A stretch of DNA of 64,000 nucleotides. Origin: Sipunculus nudus (taxonomy: Eukaryota > Annelida > Sipuncula > Golfingiida > Sipunculidae). The stretch is from the NCBI GenBank assembly GCA_026874595.1, contig CM049311.1, positions 51,649,676 to 51,713,675 of the forward strand. The letters are read 5' to 3'. The position numbers and the translations under genes are program-made. This document shows, piece after piece, positions 1 to 13,900 of the stretch. Position 1 is the first letter of the stretch; each line of letters opens with the position of its first letter. Below the pieces are notes generated by a model. The model saw only the letters and a list, made by a program, of their open reading frames with translations. It did not search any database and was not told where the DNA came from.

Positions 1-1619
1 ATCAATGCATCATTACAACATTCATTCTGTGAGATGTCATCCACGCATCATTACAATATTCATTCTGTGAGATGCCATCCACGCATCATTAAAAATATTC
101 ATTCTGTGAGATGTCATCCATGCATCATTACAACATTTATTCTGTGAGATGTCATCCATGTATCTTTACAACATTACTTCAGTGAGATGTAATCAATGCA
201 TCATTACAACATTCATTCTGTGAGATGTCATCCAGGCATCATTACAATATTCATTCTGTGAGATGTTATCCATGCATCATTACAATATTCATTCTGTGAG
301 ATGTCATCCATGCATCATTACAACATTCATATTGTGAGATTTCAACCATGCATCATTACAACATTATTTCAGTGAGATGTCATCCAGGCATCATTAAAAA
401 TATTCATTCTGTGAGATGTCATCCATGGATCATTACAACATTAATTCTGTGAGATGTCATCCATGCATCTTTACAACATTAATTCAGTGAGATGTCATTA
501 ATGCATCATTACAACATTCGTTATGTGAGATGTCATCCATGCATCATTAAAATATTCATTCTGTGATATGTCATCCATGCATCATTCTAACATTAATTCT
601 GTGAGATGTCATCCATGCATCTTTACAACATTAATTCAGTGAGATGTCATCCAGGCATCATTACAATATTCAACTATGAGATGTCATCCATGCATCATTA
701 AAATATTCATTCTGTGAGATGTCATCAATGCATCATTACAACATTAATTATGTGAGATGTCTTCCATGCATCTTTAAAACATTAATTCAGTGAGATGTCA
801 TCAATCCATCATTACAACATTCATTCTGAGAGATGTCAACAATGCATTATTATAACATTCATTCTGTGAGATGACATCCAGGTATCATTATAATATTCAT
901 TCTGTGAGATGTCATCCATGCATCATTAAAATATTCATTCTGTGATATGTCATCCATGCATCTTTACAACATTAATTCAGTGAGATGTTATCCATGCATA
1001 ATTACAATATTCATTCTGTGAGATGTCATCCATGCATCATTACAACATTCATTCTGTGAGATGTCATCCATGCATCATTACAACATTCATTCTGTGAGAT
1101 GTCATCAATGCATTATTACAACATTAATTTTGTGAGATTTCTTCCATGCATTATAACAACATTAATTCTGTGAGATGTCATCCATGCATCATTACAACAT
1201 TCATTCTGTGAGATGTCACCCATGCATCATTACAACATTCATTCTGTGAGATGTCATCCATGTATCATTAAAATATTCATTCTGTGAGATGTCATCCAGG
1301 TATCATTACAATCATTACAACATTCATTCTGTGAGATGTTATCCATGCATCATTAAAATATTCATTTTGTGAGATGTCATCCAAGTATCATTACAATCAT
1401 TACAACATTCATTCTGTGAGATGTCATCCATGCATCATTACAACATTCATTCTGTGAGATGTCATCCATGCATCATTAAAATATTCATTTTGTGAGATGT
1501 CATCCATGCATCATTACAACATTAATTCTGTGAGATGTCATCCAGATATCATTACAATATTTATTTATTGTGAGATGTCATCCATCCATCATTACAATAT
1601 TCTCTCTGTGAGATGTCAT

Positions 1620-4600
1620 CCAGGTATCATTACAATCATTACAACATTCATTCTGTGAGATGTCATCCATGCATCATTAAAATATTCATTCTGTGAGATG
1701 TCATCCAGGTATCATTACAATCATTACAACATTCATTCTGTGAGATGTCATCCATGAATCATTACAATATTCATTCTGTGAGATGTCATCCAGGCATGAT
1801 TACAACATTAATTCTGTGAGATTTCTTCCATGCATCATTACAACATTTATTTTGTGAGATGTCATCCATGCATCATTACAACATTAATTAAGTGAGATGT
1901 CTTCCAGACATCATTCCAATATTCATTTTGTGAGATGTCATCCATCCATCATTACAATATTCATTCTGTGAAATGTCATCCAGGCATCATTACAACATTC
2001 AATCTGTGAGATGTCATCCAGGCATCATTACAACATTCTTTCTGTGAGATGTCATCCATGCATCATTACAACATTCATTTTGTGAGATGTCATCCATGCA
2101 TCATTACAACATTCATTCTGTGAGATGGCATACATGCATCATTAAAATATTCATTCTGTGAGATGTCATCCAGGTATCATTACAACATTCATTCTGTGAG
2201 ATGTCATCCAGGTATCATTACAATATTTATTCTGTGAGATGTCATCCAGGTTTCATTACAACATTCATTCTGTGAGATGTCATTCATGCATCATTAAAAC
2301 TTCATTTTGTAGGATGTTCCTATGTTATCCATTATAGAATACAACATTCATTCTGTGAGATGTCATCCATGCATCATTACAACATTCATTCTGTGAGATG
2401 TAATCTATGCATCATTAAAATATTCATTCTGTGAGATGTCATCCAGGTATCATTACAATCATTACAACATTCATTCTGTGAGATGTTATCCATGCATCAT
2501 TAAAATATTCATTTTGTGAGATGTCATCCAAGTATCATTACAATCATTACAACATTCATTCTGTGAGATGACATCCATGCATCATTACAACATTCATTCT
2601 GTAAGATGTCATCCATGCATCATTAAAATATTCATTCTGTGAGATGTCATCCAGGTATCATTACAACATTCATTCTGTGAGATGTCATCCATGAATCATT
2701 ACAATATTCATTCTGTGAGATGCCATCCACGCATCATTAAAAATATTCATTCTGTGAGATGTCATCCATGCATCATTACAACATTTATTCTGTGAGATGT
2801 CATCCATGTATCTTTACAACATTACTTCAGTGAGATGTAATCAATGCATCATTACAACATTCATTCTGTGAGATGTCATCCATGCATCATTCTAACATTA
2901 ATTCTGTGAGATGTCATCCATGCATCTTTACAACATTAATTCAGTGAGATGTCATCCAGGCATCATTACAATATTCATTCTGTGAGATGTCATCCATGCA
3001 TCATTAAAATATTCATTCTGTGAGATGTCATCAATGCATCATTACAACATTAATTCTGTGAGATGTCATCCATGCATCTTTAAAACATTAATTCAGTGAG
3101 ATGTCATCAATCCATCATTACAACATTCATTCTGTGAGATGTCATCAATGCATCATTATAACATTCATTCTGTGAGATGTCATCCAGGTTTCATTACAAT
3201 ATTCATTCTGTGAGATGTCATCCATGCATCATTAAAATATTCATTCTGTGATATGTCATCCAGGCATCATTACAATATTCATTGTGTGAGATGTCATCCA
3301 TGCATCATTAAAATATTCATTCTTTGAGATGTCATTCATGAATCATTACAACATTCATTCTGTGAGATGTCATCCAGGCATGATTACAACATTAACTCTT
3401 TGAGATTTCTTACATGCATCATTACAACATTCATTCTGTGAGATGTCATCCAGGCATCATTACAACATTCATTCTGTGAGATGTTATCTAGGCATCATTA
3501 CAACATTCATTTTGTGAGATGTCATCCATGCATCATTACAACATTCATTCTGTGAGATGTCATCCATGCATCAATACAACATTCATTCTGTGAGATGTCA
3601 TTCATGCATCATTAAAACTTCATTTTGTAGGATGTATCTATGTTATCCATTATAGAATACAACATTCATTCTGTGAGATGTATCCAGGCATCATTACAAT
3701 ATTCATTCTGTGAGATTTCATCCATGCATGATAACAACATGCATTCTGTGAGATGTCTTACATGCATCAGTAGAACATTCATTTTGTAGGATGTATCTAT
3801 GTCATCCAGGTATCATTCCAACATTCATTCTGTGAGATGTCAACCAGGTATCATTACAATCATTACAACATTAATTCTGTGAGATGTAATCCAGAAATCA
3901 TTGCAATATTCATTCTGTGAGATGTCATCCAGACATCATTACAACATTCATTCTGTGAGATGTCATCCAGGCATCATTGCAATATTCATTCTGTGAGATG
4001 TTATCCAGGCATCATTACAATATTCATTCTGTGAGATGTCATCCATGCATCATAACAATATTCATTCTGTGAGATGTCATACATGCATCATTACAACATT
4101 AATTCTGTGAGATGTCATCAATGCATCATTACAACATTCATTCTGTGAGATGTCATCCACGCATCATTACAATATTCATTCTGTGAGATGCCATCCACGC
4201 ATCATTAAAAATATTCATTCTGTGAGATGTCATCCATGCATCATTACAACATTTATTCTGTGAGATGTCATCCATGTATCTTTACAACATTACTTCAGTG
4301 AGATGTAATCAATGCATCATTACAACATTCATTCTGTGAGATGTCATCCAGGCATCATTACAATATTCATTCTGTGAGATGTTATCCATGCATCATTACA
4401 ATATTCATTCTGTGAGATGTCATCCATGCATCATTACAACATTCATATTGTGAGATTTCAACCATGCATCATTACAACATTAATTCAGTGAGATGTCATC
4501 CAGGCATCATTAAAAATATTCATTCTGTGAGATGTCATCCATGGATCATTACAACATTAATTCTGTGAGATGTCATCCATGCATCTTTACAACATTAATT

Positions 4601-7600
4601 CAGTGAGATGTCATTAATGCATCATTACAACATTCGTTATGTGAGATGTCATCCATGCATCATTAAAATATTCATTCTGTGATATGTCATCCATGCATCA
4701 TTCTAACATTAATTCTGTGAGATGTCATCCATGCATCTTTACAACATTAATTCAGTGAGATGTCATCCAGGCATCATTACAATATTCAACTATGAGATGT
4801 CATCCATGCATCATTAAAATATTCATTCTGTGAGATGTCATCAATGCATCATTACAACATTAATTATGTGAGATGTCTTCCATGCATCTTTAAAACATTA
4901 ATTCAGTGAGATGTCATCAATCCATCATTACAACATTCATTCTGAGAGATGTCAACAATGCATTATTATAACATTCATTCTGTGAGATGACATCCAGGTA
5001 TCATTATAATATTCATTCTGTGAGATGTCATCCATGCATCATTAAAATATTCATTCTGTGATATGTCATCCATGCATCTTTACAACATTAATTCAGTGAG
5101 ATGTTATCCATGCATAATTACAATATTCATTCTGTGAGATGTCATCCATGCATCATTACAACATTCATTCTGTGAGATGTCATCCATGCATCATTACAAC
5201 ATTCATTCTGTGAGATGTCATCAATGCATTATTACAACATTAATTTTGTGAGATTTCTTCCATGCATTATAACAACATTAATTCTGTGAGATGTCATCCA
5301 TGCATCATTACAACATTCATTCTGTGAGATGTCACCCATGCATCATTACAACATTCATTCTGTGAGATGTCATCCATGTATCATTAAAATATTCATTCTG
5401 TGAGATGTCATCCAGGTATCATTACAATCATTACAACATTCATTCTGTGAGATGTTATCCATGCATCATTAAAATATTCATTTTGTGAGATGTCATCCAA
5501 GTATCATTACAATCATTACAACATTCATTCTGTGAGATGTCATCCATGCATCATTACAACATTCATTCTGTGAGATGTCATCCATGCATCATTAAAATAT
5601 TCATTTTGTGAGATGTCATCCATGCATCATTACAACATTAATTCTGTGAGATGTCATCCAGATATCATTACAATATTTATTTATTGTGAGATGTCATCCA
5701 TCCATCATTACAATATTCTCTCTGTGAGATGTCATCCAGGTATCATTACAATCATTACAACATTCATTCTGTGAGATGTCATCCATGCATCATTAAAATA
5801 TTCATTCTGTGAGATGTCATCCAGGTATCATTACAATCATTACAACATTCATTCTGTGAGATGTCATCCATGAATCATTACAATATTCATTCTGTGAGAT
5901 GTCATCCAGGCATGATTACAACATTAATTCTGTGAGATTTCTTCCATGCATCATTACAACATTTATTTTGTGAGATGTCATCCATGCATCATTACAACAT
6001 TAATTAAGTGAGATGTCTTCCAGACATCATTCCAATATTCATTTTGTGAGATGTCATCCATCCATCATTACAATATTCATTCTGTGAAATGTCATCCAGG
6101 CATCATTACAACATTCAATCTGTGAGATGTCATCCAGGCATCATTACAACATTCTTTCTGTGAGATGTCATCCATGCATCATTACAACATTCATTTTGTG
6201 AGATGTCATCCATGCATCATTACAACATTCATTCTGTGAGATGGCATACATGCATCATTAAAATATTCATTCTGTGAGATGTCATCCAGGTATCATTACA
6301 ACATTCATTCTGTGAGATGTCATCCAGGTATCATTACAATATTCATTCTGTGAGATGTCATCCAGGTTTCATTACAACATTCATTCTCTGAGATGTCATT
6401 CATGCATCATTAAAACTTCATTTTGTAGGATGTTCCTATGTTATCCATTATAGAATACAACATTCATTCTGTGAGATGTCATCCATGCATCATTACAACA
6501 TTCATTCTGTGAGATGTAATCTATGCATCATTAAAATATTCATTCTGTGAGATGTCATCCAGGTATCATTACAATCATTACAACATTCATTCTGTGAGAT
6601 GTTATCCATGCATCATTAAAATATTCATTTTGTGAGATGTCATCCAAGTATCATTACAATCATTACAACATTCATTCTGTGAGATGACATCCATGCATCA
6701 TTACAACATTCATTCTGTGAGATGTCATCCATGCATCATTAAAATATTCATTTTGTGAGATGTCATCCATGCATCATTACAACATTAATTCTGTGAGATG
6801 TCATCCAGATATCATTATAATATTTATTTTGTGAGATGTCATCCATCCATCATTACAATATTCTCTCTGTGAGATGTCATCCAGGTATCATTACAATCAT
6901 TACAACATTCATTCTGTAAGATGTCATCCATGCATCATTAAAATATTCATTCTGTGAGATGTCATCCAGGTATCATTACAATCATTACAACATTCATTCT
7001 GTGAGATGTCATCCATGAATCATTACAATATTCATTCTGTGAGATGCCATCCACGCATCATTAAAAATATTCATTCTGTGAGATGTCATCCATGCATCAT
7101 TACAACATTTATTCTGTGAGATGTCATCCATGTATCTTTACAACATTACTTCAGTGAGATGTAATCAATGCATCATTACAACATTCATTCTGTGAGATGT
7201 CATCCATGCATCATTCTAACATTAATTCTGTGAGATGTCATCCATGCATCTTTAAAACATTAATTCAGTGAGATGTCATCCAGGCATCATTACAATATTC
7301 ATTCTGTGAGATGTCATCCATGCATCATTAAAATATTCATTCTGTGAGATGTCATCCATGCATCATTACAACATTAATTCTGTGAGATGTCATCCATGCA
7401 TCTTTAAAACATTAATTCAGTGAGATGTCATCAATCCATCATTACAACATTCATTCTGTGAGATGTCAATAATGCATCATTATAACATTCATTCTGTGAG
7501 ATGACATCCAGGTATCATTATAATATTCATTCTGTGAGATGTCATCCATGCATCATTAAGATATTCATTCTGTGATATGTCATCCATGCATCTTTACAAC

Positions 7601-10600
7601 ATTAATTCAGTGAGATGTTATCCATGCATAATTACAATATTCATTCTGTGAGATGTCATCCATGCATCATTACAACATTCATTCTGTGAGATGTCATCCA
7701 TGCATCATTACAACATTCATTCTGTGAGATGTCATCAATGCATTATTACAACATTAATTTTGTGAGATTTCTTCCATGCATCATTACAACATTAATTCTG
7801 TGAGATGTCATCCATGAATCATTACAACATTCATTCTGTGAGATGTCATCCATGCATCATTACAACATTCATTCTGTGAGATGTCATCCATGCATCATTA
7901 AAATATTCATTTTGTGAGATGTCATCCATGCATCATTACAACATTAATTCTGTGAGATGTCATCCAGATATCATTACAATATTTATTTTGTGAGATGTCA
8001 TCCATCCATCATTACAATATTCTCTCTGTGAGATGTCATCCAGGTATCATTACAATCATTACAACATTCATTCTGTGAGATGTCATCCATGCATCATTAA
8101 AATATTCATTCTGTGAGATGTCATCCAGTTATCATTACAATCATTGCAACATTCATTCTGTGAGATGTCATCCATGAATCATTACAATATTCATTCTGTG
8201 AGATGTCATCCAGGCATGATTACAACATTAATTCTGTGAGATTTCTTCCATGCATCATTACAACATTCATTTTGTGAGATGTCATCCATGCATCATTACA
8301 ACATTAATTAAGTGAGATGTCTTCCAGACATCATTACAACATTCATTTTGTGAGATGTCATCCATCCATCATTACAATATTCATTCTGTAAGATGTCATC
8401 AGGGCATCATTACAACATTCAATCTGTGAGATGTCATCCATGCATCATTAAAATATTCATTTTGTGAGATGTCATCCAAGTATCATTACAATCATTACAA
8501 CATTCATTCTGTGAGATGTCATCCATGCATCATTACAACATTCATTCTGTGAGATGTCATCCATGCATCATTAAAATATTCATTTTGTGAGATGTCATCC
8601 ATGCATCATTACAACATTAATTCTGTGAGATGTCATCCAGATATCATTACAATATTTATTTTGTGAGATGTCATCCATCCATCATTACAATATTCATTCT
8701 GTGAGATGTCATCCATGCATCATTACAACATTCATATTGTGAGATTTCAACCATGCATCATTACAACATTAATTCAGTGAGATGTCGTCCATGCATCATT
8801 AAAAATATTCATTCTGTGAGATGTCATCCATGGATCATTACAACATTAATTCTGTGAGATGTCATCCATGCATCTTTACAACATTAATTCAGTGAGATGT
8901 CATTAATGCATCATTACAACATTTGTTCTGTGAGATGTCATCCATGTATCATTAAAATATTCATTCTGTGATATGTCATCCATGCATCATTCTAACATTA
9001 ATTCTGTGAGATGTCATCCATGCATCTTTACAACATTAATTCAGTGAGATGTCATCCAGGCATCATTACAATATTCATTCTGTGAGATGTCATCCGTGCA
9101 TCATTAAAATATTCATTCTGTGAGATGTCATCCATGCATCATTACAACATTAATTCTGTGAGATGTCATCCATGCATCTTTAAAACATTAATTCAGTGAG
9201 ATGTCATCAATCCATCATTACAACATTCATTCTGTGAGATGTCAACAAGGAATCATTATAACATTCATTCTGTGAGATGACATCCAGGTATCATTATAAT
9301 ATTCATTCTGTGAGATGTCATCCATGCATCATTAAAATATTCATTCTGTGATATGTCATCCATGCATCTTTACAACATTAATTCAGTGAGATGTTATCCA
9401 TGCATAATTACAATATTCATTCTGTGAGATGTCATCCATGCATCATTACAACATTCATTCTGTGAGATGTCATCCATGCATCATTACAACATTCATTCTG
9501 TGAGATGTCATCAATGCATTATTGCAACATTAATTTTGTGAGATTTCTTCCATGCATCATTACAACATTAATTCTGTGAGATGTCATCCATGCATCATTA
9601 CAACGTTCATTCTGTGAGATGTCATCCATGCATCATTACAACATTCATTCTGTGAGATGTCATCTATGCATCATTAAAATATTCATTCTGTGAGATGTCA
9701 TCCAGGTATCATTACAATCATTACAACATTCATTCTGTGAGATGTTATCCATGCATCATTAAAATATTCATTTTGTGAGATGTCATCCAAGTATCATTAC
9801 AATCATTACAACATTCATTCTGTGAGATGTCATCCATGCATCATTACAACATTCATTCTGTGAGATGTCATCCATGCATCATTAAAATATTCATTTTGTG
9901 AGATGTCATCCATGCATCATTACAACATTAATTCTGTGAGATGTCATCCAGATATCATTACAATATTTATTTTGTGAGATGTCATCCATCCATCATTACA
10001 ATATTCTCTCTGTGAGATGTCATCCAGGTATCATTACTATCATTACAACATTCATTCTGTGAGATGTCATCCATGCATCATTAAAATATTCATTCTGTGA
10101 GATGTCATCCAGGTATCATTACAATCATTACAACATTCATTCTGTGAGATGTCATCCATGAATCATTACAATATTCATTCTGTGAGATGTCATCCAGGCA
10201 TGATTACAACATTAATTCTGTGAGATTTCTTCCATGCATCATTACAACATTTATTTTGTGAGATGTCATCCATGCATCATTACAACATTAATTAAGTGAG
10301 ATGTCTTCCAGACATCATTCCAATATTCATTTTGTGAGATGTCATCCATCCATCATTACAATATTCATTCTGTGAAATGTTATCCATGCATCATTACAAC
10401 ATTCATGCTGTGAGATGTCATCCAGGCATCATTACAACATTCTTTCTGTGAGATGTCATCAATGCATTATTACAACATTAATTTTGTGAGATTTCTTCCA
10501 TGCATCATTACAACATTAATTCTGTGAGATGTCATCCATGCATCATTACAACATTCATTCTGTGAGATGTCATCCATGCATTATACAACATTCATTCTGT

Positions 10601-10970
10601 GAGATGTAATCTATGCATCATTAAAATATTCATTCTGTGAGATGTCATCCAGGTATCATTACAATCATTACAACATTCATTCTGTGAGATGTTATCCATG
10701 CATCATTAAAATATTCATTTTGTGAGATGTCATCCAAGTATCATTACAATCATTACAACATTCATTCTGTGAGATGTCATCCATGCATCATTACAACATT
10801 CATTCTGTGAGATGTCATCCATGCATCATTAAAATATTCATTTTGTGAGATGTCATCCATGCATCATTACAACATTAATTCTGTGAGATGTCATCCAGAT
10901 ATCATTATAATATTTATTTTGTGAGATGTCATCCAGATATCATTACAATATTTATTTTGTGAGATGTCAT
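1620..10970. repeat. Higher-order satellite unit A, copy 1
   Basis: This 9,351-bp stretch is repeated almost exactly by the following unit. Landmarks pair at a constant offset of 9,351: CCAGGTATCA at 1620/10971, the CTTCCAGACATCATTCC variant at 1901/11252, AGGATGTTCC at 2311/11662, and a TGTAAGATGT variant at 2600/11951. After about position 3715 the offset becomes 9,229, because roughly three monomers present here (about 3715-3837) are missing from copy 2. Landmarks then pair at 4117/13346, 6427/15656, 8781/18010 and 10031/19260. The unit contains a nested duplication: its 4117-6746 part repeats 1-2630. Boundaries are set by offset matching and could be rotated anywhere within the cycle. Confidence 0.85.
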
Positions 10971-13900
10971 CCAGGTATCATTACAATCATTACAACATTC
11001 ATTCTGTGAGATGTCATCCATGCATCATTAAAATATTCATTCTGTGAGATGTCATCCAGGTATCATTACAATCATTACAACATTCATTCTGTGAGATGTC
11101 ATCCATGAATCATTACAATATTCATTCTGTGAGATGTCATCCAGGCATGATTACAACATTAATTCTGTGAGATTTCTTCCATGCATCATTACAACATTTA
11201 TTTTGTGAGATGTCATCCATGCATCATTACAACATTAATTAAGTGAGATGTCTTCCAGACATCATTCCAATATTCATTTTGTGAGATGTCATCCATCCAT
11301 CATTACAATATTCATTCTGTGAAATGTCATCCAGGCATCATTACAACATTCAATCTGTGAGATGTCATCCAGGCATCATTACAACATTCTTTCTGTGAGA
11401 TGTCATCCATGCATCATTACAACATTCATTTTGTGAGATGTCATCCATGCATCATTACAACATTCATTCTGTGAGATGGCATACATGCATCATTAAAATA
11501 TTCATTCTGTGAGATGTCATCCAGGTATCATTACAACATTCATTCTGTGAGATGTCATCCAGGTATCATTACAATATTTATTCTGTGAGATGTCATCCAG
11601 GTTTCATTACAACATTCATTCTGTGAGATGTCATTCATGCATCATTAAAACTTCATTTTGTAGGATGTTCCTATGTTATCCATTATAGAATACAACATTC
11701 ATTCTGTGAGATGTCATCCATGCATCATTACAACATTCATTCTGTGAGATGTAATCTATGCATCATTAAAATATTCATTCTGTGAGATGTCATCCAGGTA
11801 TCATTACAATCATTACAACATTCATTCTGTGAGATGTTATCCATGCATCATTAAAATATTCATTTTGTGAGATGTCATCCAAGTATCATTACAATCATTA
11901 CAACATTCATTCTGTGAGATGACATCCATGCATCATTACAACATTCATTCTGTAAGATGTCATCCATGCATCATTAAAATATTCATTCTGTGAGATGTCA
12001 TCCAGGTATCATTACAACATTCATTCTGTGAGATGTCATCCATGAATCATTACAATATTCATTCTGTGAGATGCCATCCACGCATCATTAAAAATATTCA
12101 TTCTGTGAGATGTCATCCATGCATCATTACAACATTTATTCTGTGAGATGTCATCCATGTATCTTTACAACATTACTTCAGTGAGATGTAATCAATGCAT
12201 CATTACAACATTCATTCTGTGAGATGTCATCCATGCATCATTCTAACATTAATTCTGTGAGATGTCATCCATGCATCTTTACAACATTAATTCAGTGAGA
12301 TGTCATCCAGGCATCATTACAATATTCATTCTGTGAGATGTCATCCATGCATCATTAAAATATTCATTCTGTGAGATGTCATCAATGCATCATTACAACA
12401 TTAATTCTGTGAGATGTCATCCATGCATCTTTAAAACATTAATTCAGTGAGATGTCATCAATCCATCATTACAACATTCATTCTGTGAGATGTCATCAAT
12501 GCATCATTATAACATTCATTCTGTGAGATGTCATCCAGGTTTCATTACAATATTCATTCTGTGAGATGTCATCCATGCATCATTAAAATATTCATTCTGT
12601 GATATGTCATCCAGGCATCATTACAATATTCATTGTGTGAGATGTCATCCATGCATCATTAAAATATTCATTCTTTGAGATGTCATTCATGAATCATTAC
12701 AACATTCATTCTGTGAGATGTCATCCAGGCATGATTACAACATTAATTCTTTGAGATTTCTTACATGCATCATTACAACATTCATTCTGTGAGATGTCAT
12801 CCAGGCATCATTACAACATTCATTCTGTGAGATGTTATCTAGGCATCATTACAACATTCATTTTGTGAGATGTCATCCATGCATCATTACAACATTCATT
12901 CTGTGAGATGTCATCCATGCATCAATACAACATTCATTCTGTGAGATGTCATTCATGCATCATTAAAACTTCATTTTGTAGGATGTATCTATGTTATCCA
13001 TTATAGAATACAACATTCATTCTGTGAGATGTATCCAGGCATCATTACAATATTCATTCTGTGAGATGTCAACCAGGTATCATTACAATCATTACAACAT
13101 TAATTCTGTGAGATGTAATCCAGAAATCATTGCAATATTCATTCTGTGAGATGTCATCCAGACATCATTACAACATTCATTCTGTGAGATGTCATCCAGG
13201 CATCATTGCAATATTCATTCTGTGAGATGTTATCCAGGCATCATTACAATATTCATTCTGTGAGATGTCATCCATGCATCATAACAATATTCATTCTGTG
13301 AGATGTCATACATGCATCATTACAACATTAATTCTGTGAGATGTCATCAATGCATCATTACAACATTCATTCTGTGAGATGTCATCCACGCATCATTACA
13401 ATATTCATTCTGTGAGATGCCATCCACGCATCATTAAAAATATTCATTCTGTGAGATGTCATCCATGCATCATTACAACATTTATTCTGTGAGATGTCAT
13501 CCATGTATCTTTACAACATTACTTCAGTGAGATGTAATCAATGCATCATTACAACATTCATTCTGTGAGATGTCATCCAGGCATCATTACAATATTCATT
13601 CTGTGAGATGTTATCCATGCATCATTACAATATTCATTCTGTGAGATGTCATCCATGCATCATTACAACATTCATATTGTGAGATTTCAACCATGCATCA
13701 TTACAACATTAATTCAGTGAGATGTCATCCAGGCATCATTAAAAATATTCATTCTGTGAGATGTCATCCATGGATCATTACAACATTAATTCTGTGAGAT
13801 GTCATCCATGCATCTTTACAACATTAATTCAGTGAGATGTCATTAATGCATCATTACAACATTCGTTATGTGAGATGTCATCCATGCATCATTAAAATAT

